From Jatrophihabitans sp. GAS493 (lineage in GTDB: Bacteria > Actinomycetota > Actinomycetes > Mycobacteriales > Jatrophihabitantaceae): a stretch of 64,000 bases of DNA. The stretch is from assembly GCF_900230215.1 (NCBI RefSeq), contig NZ_LT907982.1:2728001-2792000 (forward strand). Reading direction: 5' to 3'. Positions within the stretch are counted from its first letter, which is position 1. Each line of letters begins with the position of its first letter. Position numbers and translations under genes: made by a program. Under the pieces are notes generated by a model that was not told where the DNA came from, searched no databases, and saw only the letters and a program-made list of their open reading frames with translations. Positions 56,341 through 64,000 of the stretch are shown here, piece by piece.

Positions 56341-58359
56341 TCAGCCCCACGGTTTCGGTCGGATGTGCAGGATGTGAGCAGGTGGAGTGGTCGGATCGTG
56401 CGGATCGAGTCGTACGAAGTTGTTCTGACCCCAGTCGTAGGTCTTGCCGGTCAGCAGGTCATGGGCATCGAAACGGTCGTGCCAGTCATACCCCAGCGCG
56501 GGCATGTCCAACCAGGTCCACGATTCGCGGACGTTATATGGGTCGGTGCTGCAGACGACCAGAATCGTGTCCTCGCCGGAGGTCTTGCTGAAGGCCAGCA
56601 TCGCGTCGTTCTCCACCGGGTGGAACTTCAGGTTTCGCAGCCAGTGCAGCGATTCATGTTCGCGCCGGATGCTGTTGAGCTGGCGCAGCAGCGGCGCCAA
56701 CGAACGGCCGTCGGCCTCGGCCGAGGCGAAGTCGCGTGGGCGGAGTTGATACTTCTCACTGTCCAGATACTCCTCGGAGCCGGCCCGCACCGGTAGTCGC
56801 TCGAAGAGTTCGTAGCCGGAGTAGACACCCCAGGTGGGCGAGAGCGTGGCGGCCAGAATGGCCCGGATCTTGAAGCCCGAGGGGCCGCTGTGCTGCAGGT
56901 ACTCCGGGAGGATGTCCGGGGTGTTGACGAAGAAGTTGGGGCGCATGTAATCGGCCGCCTCGACCAGTTCCTCGGCGTAGGTGCGTAGCTCGTAGTTGGT
57001 GTTGCGCCAGGTGTAGTAGGTGTAGCTCTGGGTGAAGCCGACCCGGGCCAGCTCATGCATCATGGCCGGTGTGGTGAAGGCCTCGGCCAGGAAGAGCACA
57101 TCCGGGTGGTCCTTCTTTACCGTGCTGATGAGCCACTGCCAGAAGTTGATCGGCTTGGTGTGCGGGTTGTCGACGCGGAAGATGCGTACGCCGGCGTCGA
57201 TCCAGACCTGCAGCACCCGCCGGCACTCGGCGTAGAGCCCCTTCGGGTCGTTGTCGAAGTTGAGCGGGTAGATATCCTGATATTTCTTAGGGGGATTCTC
57301 GGCGTAGGCGATACTGCCGTCCGGCTTGGTGGTGAACCACTCCGGGTGTGACTTGACCCAGGGATGGTCCGGCGCGCACTGCAGGGCATAGTCCAGCGCC
57401 ACCTCCAGCTTCAGCTTCCTGGCCCGGGCGACGAACGCCTTGAAATCGGCCATGGTGCCCAGTGTCGGGTGAATTGCGTCATGGCCACCGTCGAGCGAAC
57501 CGATGGCCCACGGGCTGCCGACATCCCAGGTTGCCGCCACCAGGGTGTTGTTCGGCCCCTTGCGATTGACCTCGCCGATCGGGTGGATCGGCGGCAGGTA
57601 GACGACATCGAAACCGAGCCCGGCCACGTAGTCCAGGTGCTTGGTTGCGGTTGCGAACGTGCCGTGCTTGACCGGCTTGGTGTGGCCGTCCTCATCGGTG
57701 GCCAACTCGGCCCCGATCGAGCGAGGGAAGAACTCATACCAACTTCCGTTCAACGCCCGGGTTCGATCGACCCAGACGCTGTGCCGGGGCGACTTCGTGA
57801 CCAGCTCGCGAATCGGGTGGGCGTGCAGCAGTTCTTGCAGTTGCACGTCCAGGGCCGGTCCGGCCCGATGGGCCAGATTGAGGTTGGAGTCGGTGAGGGC
57901 TGCGGCCGCCGCCAGTAGCGGGGCGCGCCGCGGCTTCGGGATGCTTCGAGCCACCCGTTCCAGCAGCATCGCGCCGGTCGCGAGATCGTTCTCCAAGTCT
58001 TCGACCCCCTGCCCGGCCTCCAACTTCACCGTCAGGGCGTGGTGCCAGGTCGTCAGCGGGTCGCTCCAGGCCTCGACGACAAACGTCCACAGGCCCGGTT
58101 CGTCAAAGGTGACGGTGGCCGCCCACCGGTCGGTGCCGGGTTCGGCCGTGCGTAGCAGGCGGGTGCTGACGGCCTTGCCGACTCCCGGCGGCTTGAGCAC
58201 CACGTTGGCGGCGGCTGCGTCATGCCCCTCCCGGAACACGATCGCCGAGACTTCGACGGCTTCGCCGACGACAGCTCGGGCCGGGTATTCACCGCTGGCG
58301 ACGACGGGGCGTACTGAGTTGAGTCCTATGCGTCCAGCCACAGTTCCCACCGTACTCAA
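56341..58359 (-). CDS. glgE: Alpha-1,4-glucan:maltose-1-phosphate maltosyltransferase
   Basis: Extends alpha-glucan by maltosyl units from maltose 1-phosphate. The 672-residue GH13_3 protein has RSIGAELATDEDG-type insertion, YLPPIHPIGEVNRKGPNN, the nucleophile in IFRVDNPHTKP (about residue 395), the acid in LFLAEAF and the N-terminal beta domain. The TTG at 58359 is the longest start; GTG at 58350 or 58341 is possible. There is no ribosome site. First gene of glgE-treS-mak-glgB. Confidence 0.95.
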   Translation of the reverse strand: MSTVGTVAGRIGLNSVRPVVASGEYPARAVVGEAVEVSAIVFREGHDAAAANVVLKPPGVGKAVSTRLLRTAEPGTDRWAATVTFDEPGLWTFVVEAWSDPLTTWHHALTVKLEAGQGVEDLENDLATGAMLLERVARSIPKPRRAPLLAAAAALTDSNLNLAHRAGPALDVQLQELLHAHPIRELVTKSPRHSVWVDRTRALNGSWYEFFPRSIGAELATDEDGHTKPVKHGTFATATKHLDYVAGLGFDVVYLPPIHPIGEVNRKGPNNTLVAATWDVGSPWAIGSLDGGHDAIHPTLGTMADFKAFVARARKLKLEVALDYALQCAPDHPWVKSHPEWFTTKPDGSIAYAENPPKKYQDIYPLNFDNDPKGLYAECRRVLQVWIDAGVRIFRVDNPHTKPINFWQWLISTVKKDHPDVLFLAEAFTTPAMMHELARVGFTQSYTYYTWRNTNYELRTYAEELVEAADYMRPNFFVNTPDILPEYLQHSGPSGFKIRAILAATLSPTWGVYSGYELFERLPVRAGSEEYLDSEKYQLRPRDFASAEADGRSLAPLLRQLNSIRREHESLHWLRNLKFHPVENDAMLAFSKTSGEDTILVVCSTDPYNVRESWTWLDMPALGYDWHDRFDAHDLLTGKTYDWGQNNFVRLDPHDPTTPPAHILHIRPKPWG

Positions 58360-58373
58360 CGCGACGCACTTAG

Positions 58374-58387
58374 CGTAAGCCCTTACG
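58374..58387. promoter_or_regulatory. Palindrome in the glgE/glgP divergent promoter
   Basis: CGTAAGCCCTTACG, an inverted repeat of CGTAAG around two bases, lies in the 71-bp gap between glgE and glgP. A minus-strand TACGCT (58377-58372), a possible glgE -10, overlaps it, so one regulator could act on the glgE side or both. Confidence 0.5.
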
Positions 58388-58417
58388 GTCGGGCGCAGAC
58401 GAGTCGGATTGGGAGAC

Positions 58418-58431
58418 TAAGCTACGCGCCG
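58418..58431 (+). promoter_or_regulatory. -10 element and leaderless start of glgP
   Basis: TAAGCT (58418-58423) is followed after seven bases by GTG 58431, and no ribosome site is properly spaced. Confidence 0.45.
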
Positions 58432-60998
58432 TGAAGGCATTGAGACGACTCACCGTCCGCGCGACATTCCCCCCAGAGCTGGCGAAACTGGCCTCGATCG
58501 TGAGCAATCTACGGTGGTCCTGGCACCCGGATTCGCTGGATCTGCTGGAGTCGGTCGACCCCGACCTATGGGCCTCCTGCGGCCATGATCCGGGTCGGAT
58601 GCTCGGTGAGGTCAGCCCGACGCGGTTGGCCGCGCTGGCCCGGGACCGCAGATTCCTGCGCCGCCTGGAGGACGTCGCGGACGATCTCGAGGACTACCTC
58701 CGGCAGCCCCGCTGGTACCAGCAGGAGCAGGCGGCCGGTGTCGAGGACTCCGGACGTCAGCACGCCCTGCCGGCCTCGATCGGTTACTTCTCGCCCGAGT
58801 TCGGCATCACCGAGGTGCTGCCCCAGTACTCCGGTGGCCTGGGCATCCTGGCTGGTGACCATCTGAAGGCCGCGAGCGACCTCGGTGTACCGATCATCGG
58901 CGTCGGGTTGCTCTACCGCGCCGGCTACTTCAGCCAGTCGCTCTCGCGGGACGGCTGGCAGCTGGAGCGCTACCCCTCGCTGGACCCGCAGGGATTGCCG
59001 ATCAAGCCCCTGCTCGACGGCGACGGGCCGGCCCGCGTCACCGTCCCGCTGTCGGACGGCCGCAGCCTGCACGCCCAGATCTGGGTGGCCCAGGTGGGCC
59101 GCGTCCCGCTGCTGATGCTCGACAGCGACGTCGAGGAGAACGACCCGGCGGCCCGCCAGGTTACCGACCGCCTCTACGGCGGAGGGGCCGACCACCGGCT
59201 CGAGCAGGAGTTGCTACTCGGCATCGGCGGCGTGCGGGCGATCCGGGCCTACTGCGCGGCAACCGGTACTCCCGCACCGGAGGTGTTTCACACCAACGAG
59301 GGGCATGCCGGCTTCCTCGGCGTCGAGCGCATTCGCGAGCTGGTGCAGAGCGAGCAGCTCACCTTCGACGAAGCGCTGCAGGCGGTGCGGGCGGGCACCG
59401 TCTTCACCACTCACACCCCGGTGCCGGCCGGAATCGACCGCTTCTCCCGGGAGAGTATCGCCGCGCACCTCGGTGCACTGGACGGGGTGCCGGTCGAGCG
59501 CATCCTGGCCCTCGGCGCCGAGGAGGACCCGTCGATCTTCAACATGGCTCACATGGGACTGCGGTTGGGGCAGCGGGCCAACGGCGTCTCGCTGCTGCAC
59601 GGCGAGGTCAGCCGCGGCATGTTCGCCGATCTCTGGCCGGGCTTCGACCAGAACGAGGTCCCGATCCGCTCGATCACCAACGGCGTGCACGCGCCGACTT
59701 GGATGTCGCGCGACATCATGCAGCTCACCGAGCGGGAACTGGGCAGCGAAGCGCTGGACGACGGCTCCTCCTGGAGTGCGTTCGGGCGGGTTGGTGACGA
59801 GGAACTCTGGGGCATCCGGCGCGATCTGCGGGAGCGGCTCGTCGGTGAGATCCGCCGCCGGGTACGGGCGTCCGCGCTGCAGCGCGGTATGGCTGAGGCC
59901 GAGCTGGGCTGGACCTCCTCGACCTTCGACCCGGACGTGCTGACCATCGGGTTCGCCCGGCGCGTCCCGTCCTACAAGCGCCTCACCCTGATGCTGCGCG
60001 ACCCGGAGCGGCTGCGCTCGCTGCTGCTGCACCCGGAGCGCCCGGTCCAGATCGTGATCGCCGGCAAGAGCCACCCGGCCGATGACACCGGCAAGCAGTT
60101 GATAGCCCAGATGGTGACCTTCGCCGACGATCCGGCCGTGCGGCACCGGATCACCTTCCTGCCCGACTACGACATCGGCATGGCCCGCTACCTCTACTGG
60201 GGTGTCGACGTCTGGTTGAACAATCCCCTGCGACCGTTGGAGGCCTGCGGTACGTCCGGCATGAAGGCGGCGCTGAACGGAGCGCTCAACCTGTCGATCC
60301 TCGACGGTTGGTGGGACGAATGGTTCGACGGTGAGAACGGCTGGGCCATCCCGTCGGCGGACGGTGTCACCGACGTCGATCGCCGCGACGATGTCGAGGC
60401 ACTCGCCCTCTACGACCTCATCGAGCAGCAGGTCTCGACACGCTTCTATGACCGCGGCACCAACGGGGTTCCCGCACGCTGGGTGCAGATGGTGCGCCAC
60501 ACCATCTCCTCGCTCGGCCCGAAGGTGCTGGCGACGCGCATGGTCCGTGACTACGTCAACGACCTCTACGCACCGGCTGCCGCCTCCGCCACGCTGCTCG
60601 CCGCGAATGGGCACGCCAAGGCGAAGGTGCTGAGCGCCTGGCGCTCGACCGTGTTGGATGCCTGGTCAGGCGTCTCGGTGGCGCACGTGGAGTCGGTCGT
60701 CGAGGGTGATCCGCAGTTGGGTGGCGTGCTGCGGCTACGCGCCGAGGTTGGTCTCAACGGGCTTGCCCCGGAGGACGTCGACGTGCAGGCGGTCTACGGC
60801 TCGGTCGACGCCGAGGATCGATTGGTCGACGTCGAGTACATCTCGATGACGGTCGTCGATCAGACCGACGGGGTGATGCGCTTCGAGGGTGACGTCCCGC
60901 TGCAGCGCACCGGTTCCTTCGGCTACACCGTGCGGGTGCTGCCCAAGAACGAACTGCTGGCCACCGAGGCTGAACTGGGTCTGGTCGTCACGGCCTGA
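58431..60998 (+). CDS. glgP: Alpha-glucan (glycogen) phosphorylase
   Basis: PLP enzyme releasing glucose 1-phosphate from alpha-glucan ends. The 855-residue protein is of the short GT35 type with the DUF3417 N-terminus (FPPELAKLASIVSNLRWSWHPDS). It has IGYFSPEFGITEVLPQYSGGLG, HTNEGHAGF and the PLP lysine in EACGTSGMKAALNGALN (about residue 610). It degrades what the divergent GlgE operon makes. It might instead release maltose-1-phosphate-linked ends; the substrate is inferred from the family. Confidence 0.93.
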   Translation: MKALRRLTVRATFPPELAKLASIVSNLRWSWHPDSLDLLESVDPDLWASCGHDPGRMLGEVSPTRLAALARDRRFLRRLEDVADDLEDYLRQPRWYQQEQAAGVEDSGRQHALPASIGYFSPEFGITEVLPQYSGGLGILAGDHLKAASDLGVPIIGVGLLYRAGYFSQSLSRDGWQLERYPSLDPQGLPIKPLLDGDGPARVTVPLSDGRSLHAQIWVAQVGRVPLLMLDSDVEENDPAARQVTDRLYGGGADHRLEQELLLGIGGVRAIRAYCAATGTPAPEVFHTNEGHAGFLGVERIRELVQSEQLTFDEALQAVRAGTVFTTHTPVPAGIDRFSRESIAAHLGALDGVPVERILALGAEEDPSIFNMAHMGLRLGQRANGVSLLHGEVSRGMFADLWPGFDQNEVPIRSITNGVHAPTWMSRDIMQLTERELGSEALDDGSSWSAFGRVGDEELWGIRRDLRERLVGEIRRRVRASALQRGMAEAELGWTSSTFDPDVLTIGFARRVPSYKRLTLMLRDPERLRSLLLHPERPVQIVIAGKSHPADDTGKQLIAQMVTFADDPAVRHRITFLPDYDIGMARYLYWGVDVWLNNPLRPLEACGTSGMKAALNGALNLSILDGWWDEWFDGENGWAIPSADGVTDVDRRDDVEALALYDLIEQQVSTRFYDRGTNGVPARWVQMVRHTISSLGPKVLATRMVRDYVNDLYAPAAASATLLAANGHAKAKVLSAWRSTVLDAWSGVSVAHVESVVEGDPQLGGVLRLRAEVGLNGLAPEDVDVQAVYGSVDAEDRLVDVEYISMTVVDQTDGVMRFEGDVPLQRTGSFGYTVRVLPKNELLATEAELGLVVTA

Positions 60999-61014
60999 GC
61001 GCGTTGCGGCTTCG

Positions 61015-61632
61015 TCAGACGCTGAGCAGGCTGCTGCACAGTTGTGCCAGTAGGCGGCCGACGGCGGCCGAGTCGGCGGCGGTGAGTTCGGCGAAGGCTC
61101 CGGACTTGCGACTGAGCACGACGCCGGCCGCGGCGGCGGCGGCGATCTCGGCCCGCAGTTGGGCATCGCTCGCGCCGGCGGCCTCCGCGGCCCGGGTCGA
61201 CGGTTCGACGATGAGGCGCTGCAGTACGCCCATCGCGGCGTCCTGAAGTTCTGGATCCTGGTGCGGGCGGATCGCGGCCGACATCGTGGGAGAGGCCGCG
61301 ATCTGTCGGACCCGATCGACGAGACGGGTCATCTCGTCCGGGCTGGTCAGGTCCAGCGGGTCAACCCGGGCCGGGGTCCCGTCCGGGCGCACCGACTCCA
61401 GGTACAGCGCGGACTTTCCGCCAAAATAGCGGGCGATCATGGTTGGATCAACATCGGCCCGCCGCCCGATCTCACGGACGGTGGTGCGGTCGTAGCCACG
61501 TTCGGCGAAGAGAGCCCGGGCCGCTTCGAGGAGGCGTCGCTTGCTGTCGGCGGCATCCCGTCGCCGAGGGCTCGCCGCGTGTCCGTCGGTGATATTGCGT
61601 GATGGCGGTGATGCCGATGTCGTCGCGTTCAT
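61015..61632 (-). CDS. TetR family transcriptional regulator
   Basis: A 205-residue protein. A disordered N-terminus precedes the TetR helix-turn-helix: ADSKRRLLEAARALFAERGYDRTTVREIGRRADVDPTMIARYFGGKSALY (about residues 28-77, in segments). The ligand domain is Ala-rich. It overlaps the MFS gene by 4 bp and is presumably expressed with it. It is the natural candidate to bind the GTCTACA sites at 63311-63339. Confidence 0.9.
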   Translation of the reverse strand: MNATTSASPPSRNITDGHAASPRRRDAADSKRRLLEAARALFAERGYDRTTVREIGRRADVDPTMIARYFGGKSALYLESVRPDGTPARVDPLDLTSPDEMTRLVDRVRQIAASPTMSAAIRPHQDPELQDAAMGVLQRLIVEPSTRAAEAAGASDAQLRAEIAAAAAAGVVLSRKSGAFAELTAADSAAVGRLLAQLCSSLLSV

Positions 61633-63293
61633 CGCAGTCGCTGCTCCTCCAGTCGAGGGGTGCCTTCCTCGAACTTCTGCGTCTCGAACTCGTCCGTCTC
61701 GAACTCCTCCGACTCGAACTCCTCCGTCTCGAACTCCTCCGTCTCGAACTCATCTGTCTCGAAGGCTATCGCTCCGGCGATGCCGGCATCGACGCTCTCT
61801 TCGATCTGGAGTTCGATGTCACCATCCAGGGAGCCGTCGGTCGCGGCTGCTCTGCGCGCCGAGCGATCAGGCAGGACGACACTGGTGACGACGGACAGCA
61901 GGCAGAGCACGATCGCGATAAGGGCGCCCACGGTGTAGCCGCGATCGTCCGGGAATTCATTGCCGATCTCGGTGTGCGCGGTAAGAACCGTCGCCGCCAG
62001 GGCACTCCCGATGGAGTAGCCGACGGTGCGCAGAACCTGGTTGAGGGCGAGAGCGCTGCTGGTGTGCGAGGCGGGCACGACACTGACGATCATGCGCGGC
62101 ATGACTGCGAACGAGCAACCGATGCCCACGCCGCCGACCGCCATCACGAGGAAGATCTCCCACAGGTGGCTCCGGCTGGTGGCGAAGATGACCATCGCGA
62201 GGACGAAGGCCAGCAGGCCCACCGGGAGCAGGCGCTCGGGCGTGATGCGGTCGGAGACCCGGACAACGAACTTGCTGGCCAGGAAACTGGCGGCCGACAG
62301 CGGCAGGAGCACCAGCCCGGCAACTACGACTGAGGCGTCCAGCCCGTAGCCGGTCGCGGTCGGAGTCTCGACGTAGCGGATCACCATCGACATCAGCATG
62401 TACATGCCGACTCCGGCCAGCACGGCGGTGGTGTTCGCAGTCAGGACAGTGCGCTGCTGCATCAGCCGCAGGTCGACGAGGGCGTCGTCGGTGCGTAGTT
62501 CATGCCAGACCCAGACGATGAGCAGGAGCACCGATGCACCGGCGACACCGAGCAGCGAAGCGGAGGTCCAGCCCCAGTCGCCACCCTGGCTGATCGCTAC
62601 CAGCAGGCCGGCTAGGCCGAGGCCGAGCATCCCGGCGCCGGCGAGGTCGAAGCGCTGGCTGGGTCGATGCATGCTGGTCGGCACGACGAGCGCGCTCAGA
62701 ACCATCGCAATGACTCCGAGTCCGGCCGCCATCCAGAATCCCGCATGAAAATTGAGGTGTTCGGAGATTAGACCGGTGAGCGGGTACCCGAGGCCGACGC
62801 CGACGACCGCGGTGACCGAGAGGGTGGCCAGCGTCGAGCGGGCCCGATCCGGATCGAGGTGATCGCGGGCGACACTCATCGCCAGCGGCAGCAGGGCCAG
62901 GCCGATGCCCTGCATGGCCCGGCCGGCGAGCAGCACGACGAAGACCTTCGCCGGTAGTGCGGCGAGCACACTTCCAGTGACCAAGACGGCGAGGGACATG
63001 AGTAGGACGTGCTGGCGACGAGGCCCGTCGCCCAGGCGGCCGATCACCGGCGAGCTGACCGCGCCGACGAGAAGTGTGATGGTGAGCGACCACTGGGCTG
63101 CGCCCAGGGAGACGCCGTAGTCGGTGGCGATGGTCGGTATCAGGGGTGAGCCAAGGCTGCTGATCACGGCCACGAGCAGACCGACGTACACAAGCACCGG
63201 CACCAGTGCCCGTCCGCGCCACGTGCTTCGGTCGACCACGATGGGTGCGCGATGCCGGGGGAGTTGGGCGGTGGAAAGAACTGCGGTGCTCAT
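61629..63293 (-). CDS. MFS efflux transporter (DHA2-like) with acidic repeat tail
   Basis: A 554-residue protein with about 14 membrane helices, including SLGSPLIPTIATDYGVS, the GRLGDGPRRQ loop and LLAGRAMQGIGLALLPLAM (motif C region), as in EmrB/QacA-type drug:H+ antiporters. The last 60 residues are cytoplasmic and acidic, with FETEE-type pentapeptides from a 15-bp repeat. ATG 63293. Export of a toxic compound under TetR control is inferred. Confidence 0.9.
   Translation of the reverse strand: MSTAVLSTAQLPRHRAPIVVDRSTWRGRALVPVLVYVGLLVAVISSLGSPLIPTIATDYGVSLGAAQWSLTITLLVGAVSSPVIGRLGDGPRRQHVLLMSLAVLVTGSVLAALPAKVFVVLLAGRAMQGIGLALLPLAMSVARDHLDPDRARSTLATLSVTAVVGVGLGYPLTGLISEHLNFHAGFWMAAGLGVIAMVLSALVVPTSMHRPSQRFDLAGAGMLGLGLAGLLVAISQGGDWGWTSASLLGVAGASVLLLIVWVWHELRTDDALVDLRLMQQRTVLTANTTAVLAGVGMYMLMSMVIRYVETPTATGYGLDASVVVAGLVLLPLSAASFLASKFVVRVSDRITPERLLPVGLLAFVLAMVIFATSRSHLWEIFLVMAVGGVGIGCSFAVMPRMIVSVVPASHTSSALALNQVLRTVGYSIGSALAATVLTAHTEIGNEFPDDRGYTVGALIAIVLCLLSVVTSVVLPDRSARRAAATDGSLDGDIELQIEESVDAGIAGAIAFETDEFETEEFETEEFESEEFETDEFETQKFEEGTPRLEEQRLR
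61680..61754 (-). repeat. 15-bp x 5 tandem repeat encoding (E-F-E-T-E)-type tail of the MFS protein
   Basis: Five 15-bp units (61680, 61695, 61710, 61725, 61740) with few substitutions, plus a decayed sixth. They encode a chain of FETEE/FESEE/FETDE pentapeptides near the C-terminus. Confidence 0.85.
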
Positions 63294-63310
63294 GAATCGT
63301 CTCCGAGAAT

Positions 63311-63339
63311 GTCTACAGCCGATGTCTACACTTGTAGAC
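63311..63339 (-). promoter_or_regulatory. TetR-type operator upstream of the MFS/TetR operon
   Basis: GTCTACACTTGTAGAC (63324-63339) is a perfect 7-bp inverted repeat around CT, with an extra half-site GTCTACA at 63311-63317. It lies 18-46 bp before the MFS ATG, where the local TetR protein would autoregulate the operon. Confidence 0.7.
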
Positions 63340-63498
63340 TAGCCCCTGAGTGTCGTCACGGAGCGCGGAAGTGCGGGAGGTCACCCCTCCCGCCCGCCGA
63401 ACGAACGGAGTGAGTGATCAGGATTCGATCAGGATTCGAGAAGCATCGCCGTCCGGTCGTTACCTAACCTTCAAGCTGGGCTCCTCCACCGAGCCACC

Positions 63499-63525
63499 GA
63501 TCCGCCGATCCGCCGATCCGCCGAT
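63499..63525 (+). repeat. 8-bp x 3 tandem repeat upstream of the DUF1801 gene
   Basis: GATCCGCC three times followed by GAT, ending 17 bp before the ATG, between promoter region and ribosome site. Confidence 0.85.
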
Positions 63526-63542
63526 GATGAGGGGAAGTTCAG

Positions 63543-63989
63543 ATGCCCGCGAAGAATGCCGACGAGTCAAACGGCTTCAGTGCGCAGGAGCGTGCCGCCA
63601 TGAAAGAACGCGCCGCCGAGCTGCGCGCCGAAGGGAAGAAGGGCGCCAAGCAGGCCGACGGCCTGGACGCGGTGTTGGCGGCCATCGCCAAGATGGGGCC
63701 ATCGGACCGCGAGCTGGCCGAGCGGGTGCACGTGACCGTCACCGCGAACGCGCCGGGGTTGGCGCCGAAGACCTGGTACGGCATGCCAGCGTACGCCAAC
63801 GCCGAGGGGAAGGTCGTGCTCTTCTTCCAGGACTCGGGGAAGTTCAAGTACCGCTACTCGACGTTGGGCTTCCAGGACGCCGCCAACCTTGACGACGGCG
63901 ACATGTGGCCGTCTTCCTACGCGCTGGTCAACTGGAGTCCGGCCGTCGAGAAGAAGGTCATCGAACTTGTGAAGGCCGCCGTCAGCTGA
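63543..63989 (+). CDS. DUF1801 domain protein
   Basis: A 148-residue soluble protein. The N-terminal half is a charged helix (ERAAMKERAAELRAEGKKG). The C-terminal part has APKTWYGMPAYANAEGKVVLFFQDSGKFKYRYSTLGF and a WPSSYALVNWSPAVEKKV end typical of DUF1801/YdhG-type proteins, distantly related to bacterial frataxin-like iron chaperones. Function unproven. ATG 63543 follows GAGGGGAAG. Downstream sequence leaves the window. Confidence 0.8.
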   Translation: MPAKNADESNGFSAQERAAMKERAAELRAEGKKGAKQADGLDAVLAAIAKMGPSDRELAERVHVTVTANAPGLAPKTWYGMPAYANAEGKVVLFFQDSGKFKYRYSTLGFQDAANLDDGDMWPSSYALVNWSPAVEKKVIELVKAAVS

Positions 63990-64000
63990 CTGCTCGCAAT

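Overview
This is a high-GC actinobacterial chromosome segment. The evidence is gene order (argS-lysA-hom-thrC-thrB-rho, rpmE-prfA-sua5-wecA-atpIBEFHAGDC-DUF2550-PduO-murA, nucS, a FilP-like protein beside ccr/mce/acetyl-CoA acetyltransferase/meaB), many GTG starts, several leaderless promoters, an Asp-type MurA and a NucS mismatch endonuclease. Local order recalls Streptomyces (nucS, 3-hydroxyacyl-CoA dehydrogenase, filP, mce, thiolase, meaB, icmA) and mycobacteria (rho to atp), so a soil actinomycete of the Frankiales/Nakamurellales/Jatrophihabitans type is plausible. The species cannot be fixed from the sequence alone.

Layout: 1-464 partial DUF3105 membrane protein. 702-7206 argS and the lysine/threonine genes. 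7578-9617 rho with a long leader and a strong terminator. 9945-13405 sugar ABC importer (lipoprotein plus two permeases, no ATPase) behind a LacI-type operator. 13591-17256 rpmE, prfA, sua5, wecA, with prmC missing from its usual place. 17253-25001 complete F1Fo ATP synthase operon with two small AtpI/AtpZ-like proteins. 25068-28949 DUF2550, cobalamin adenosyltransferase, murA, small proteins and a phosphoribosyltransferase. 28932-29234 three 95-bp tandem repeats. 29334-48062 an acyl-CoA/ethylmalonyl-CoA region. 48075-50814 thioredoxin-TPR protein, NlpC/P60 hydrolase, pirin. 50868-60998 the GlgE alpha-glucan pathway (glgB, mak, treS, glgE) with divergent glgP. 61015-63989 TetR/MFS efflux pair and a DUF1801 protein.

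Metabolic logic: crotonyl-CoA can arise from acetyl-CoA (thiolase, 3-hydroxyacyl-CoA dehydrogenase) or from glutaryl-CoA (GcdH). Ccr carboxylates it to ethylmalonyl-CoA and Ecm/MeaA rearranges that to methylsuccinyl-CoA. IcmA links butyryl- and isobutyryl-CoA. PduO-type adenosyltransferase and MeaB supply and protect adenosylcobalamin for both mutases. The hbd-like gene and ccr share a palindromic operator at identical spacing from their start codons, which suggests one regulon.

The most unusual structural theme is short tandem duplication at gene boundaries. Two cases create chains of tiny ORFs joined by ATGA stop/start overlaps: three copies of a 32-codon ORF before the phosphoribosyltransferase, and one 12-codon ORF between mak and glgB. 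At least ten other 8-25 bp tandem duplications occur at gene ends or in low-complexity coding segments.
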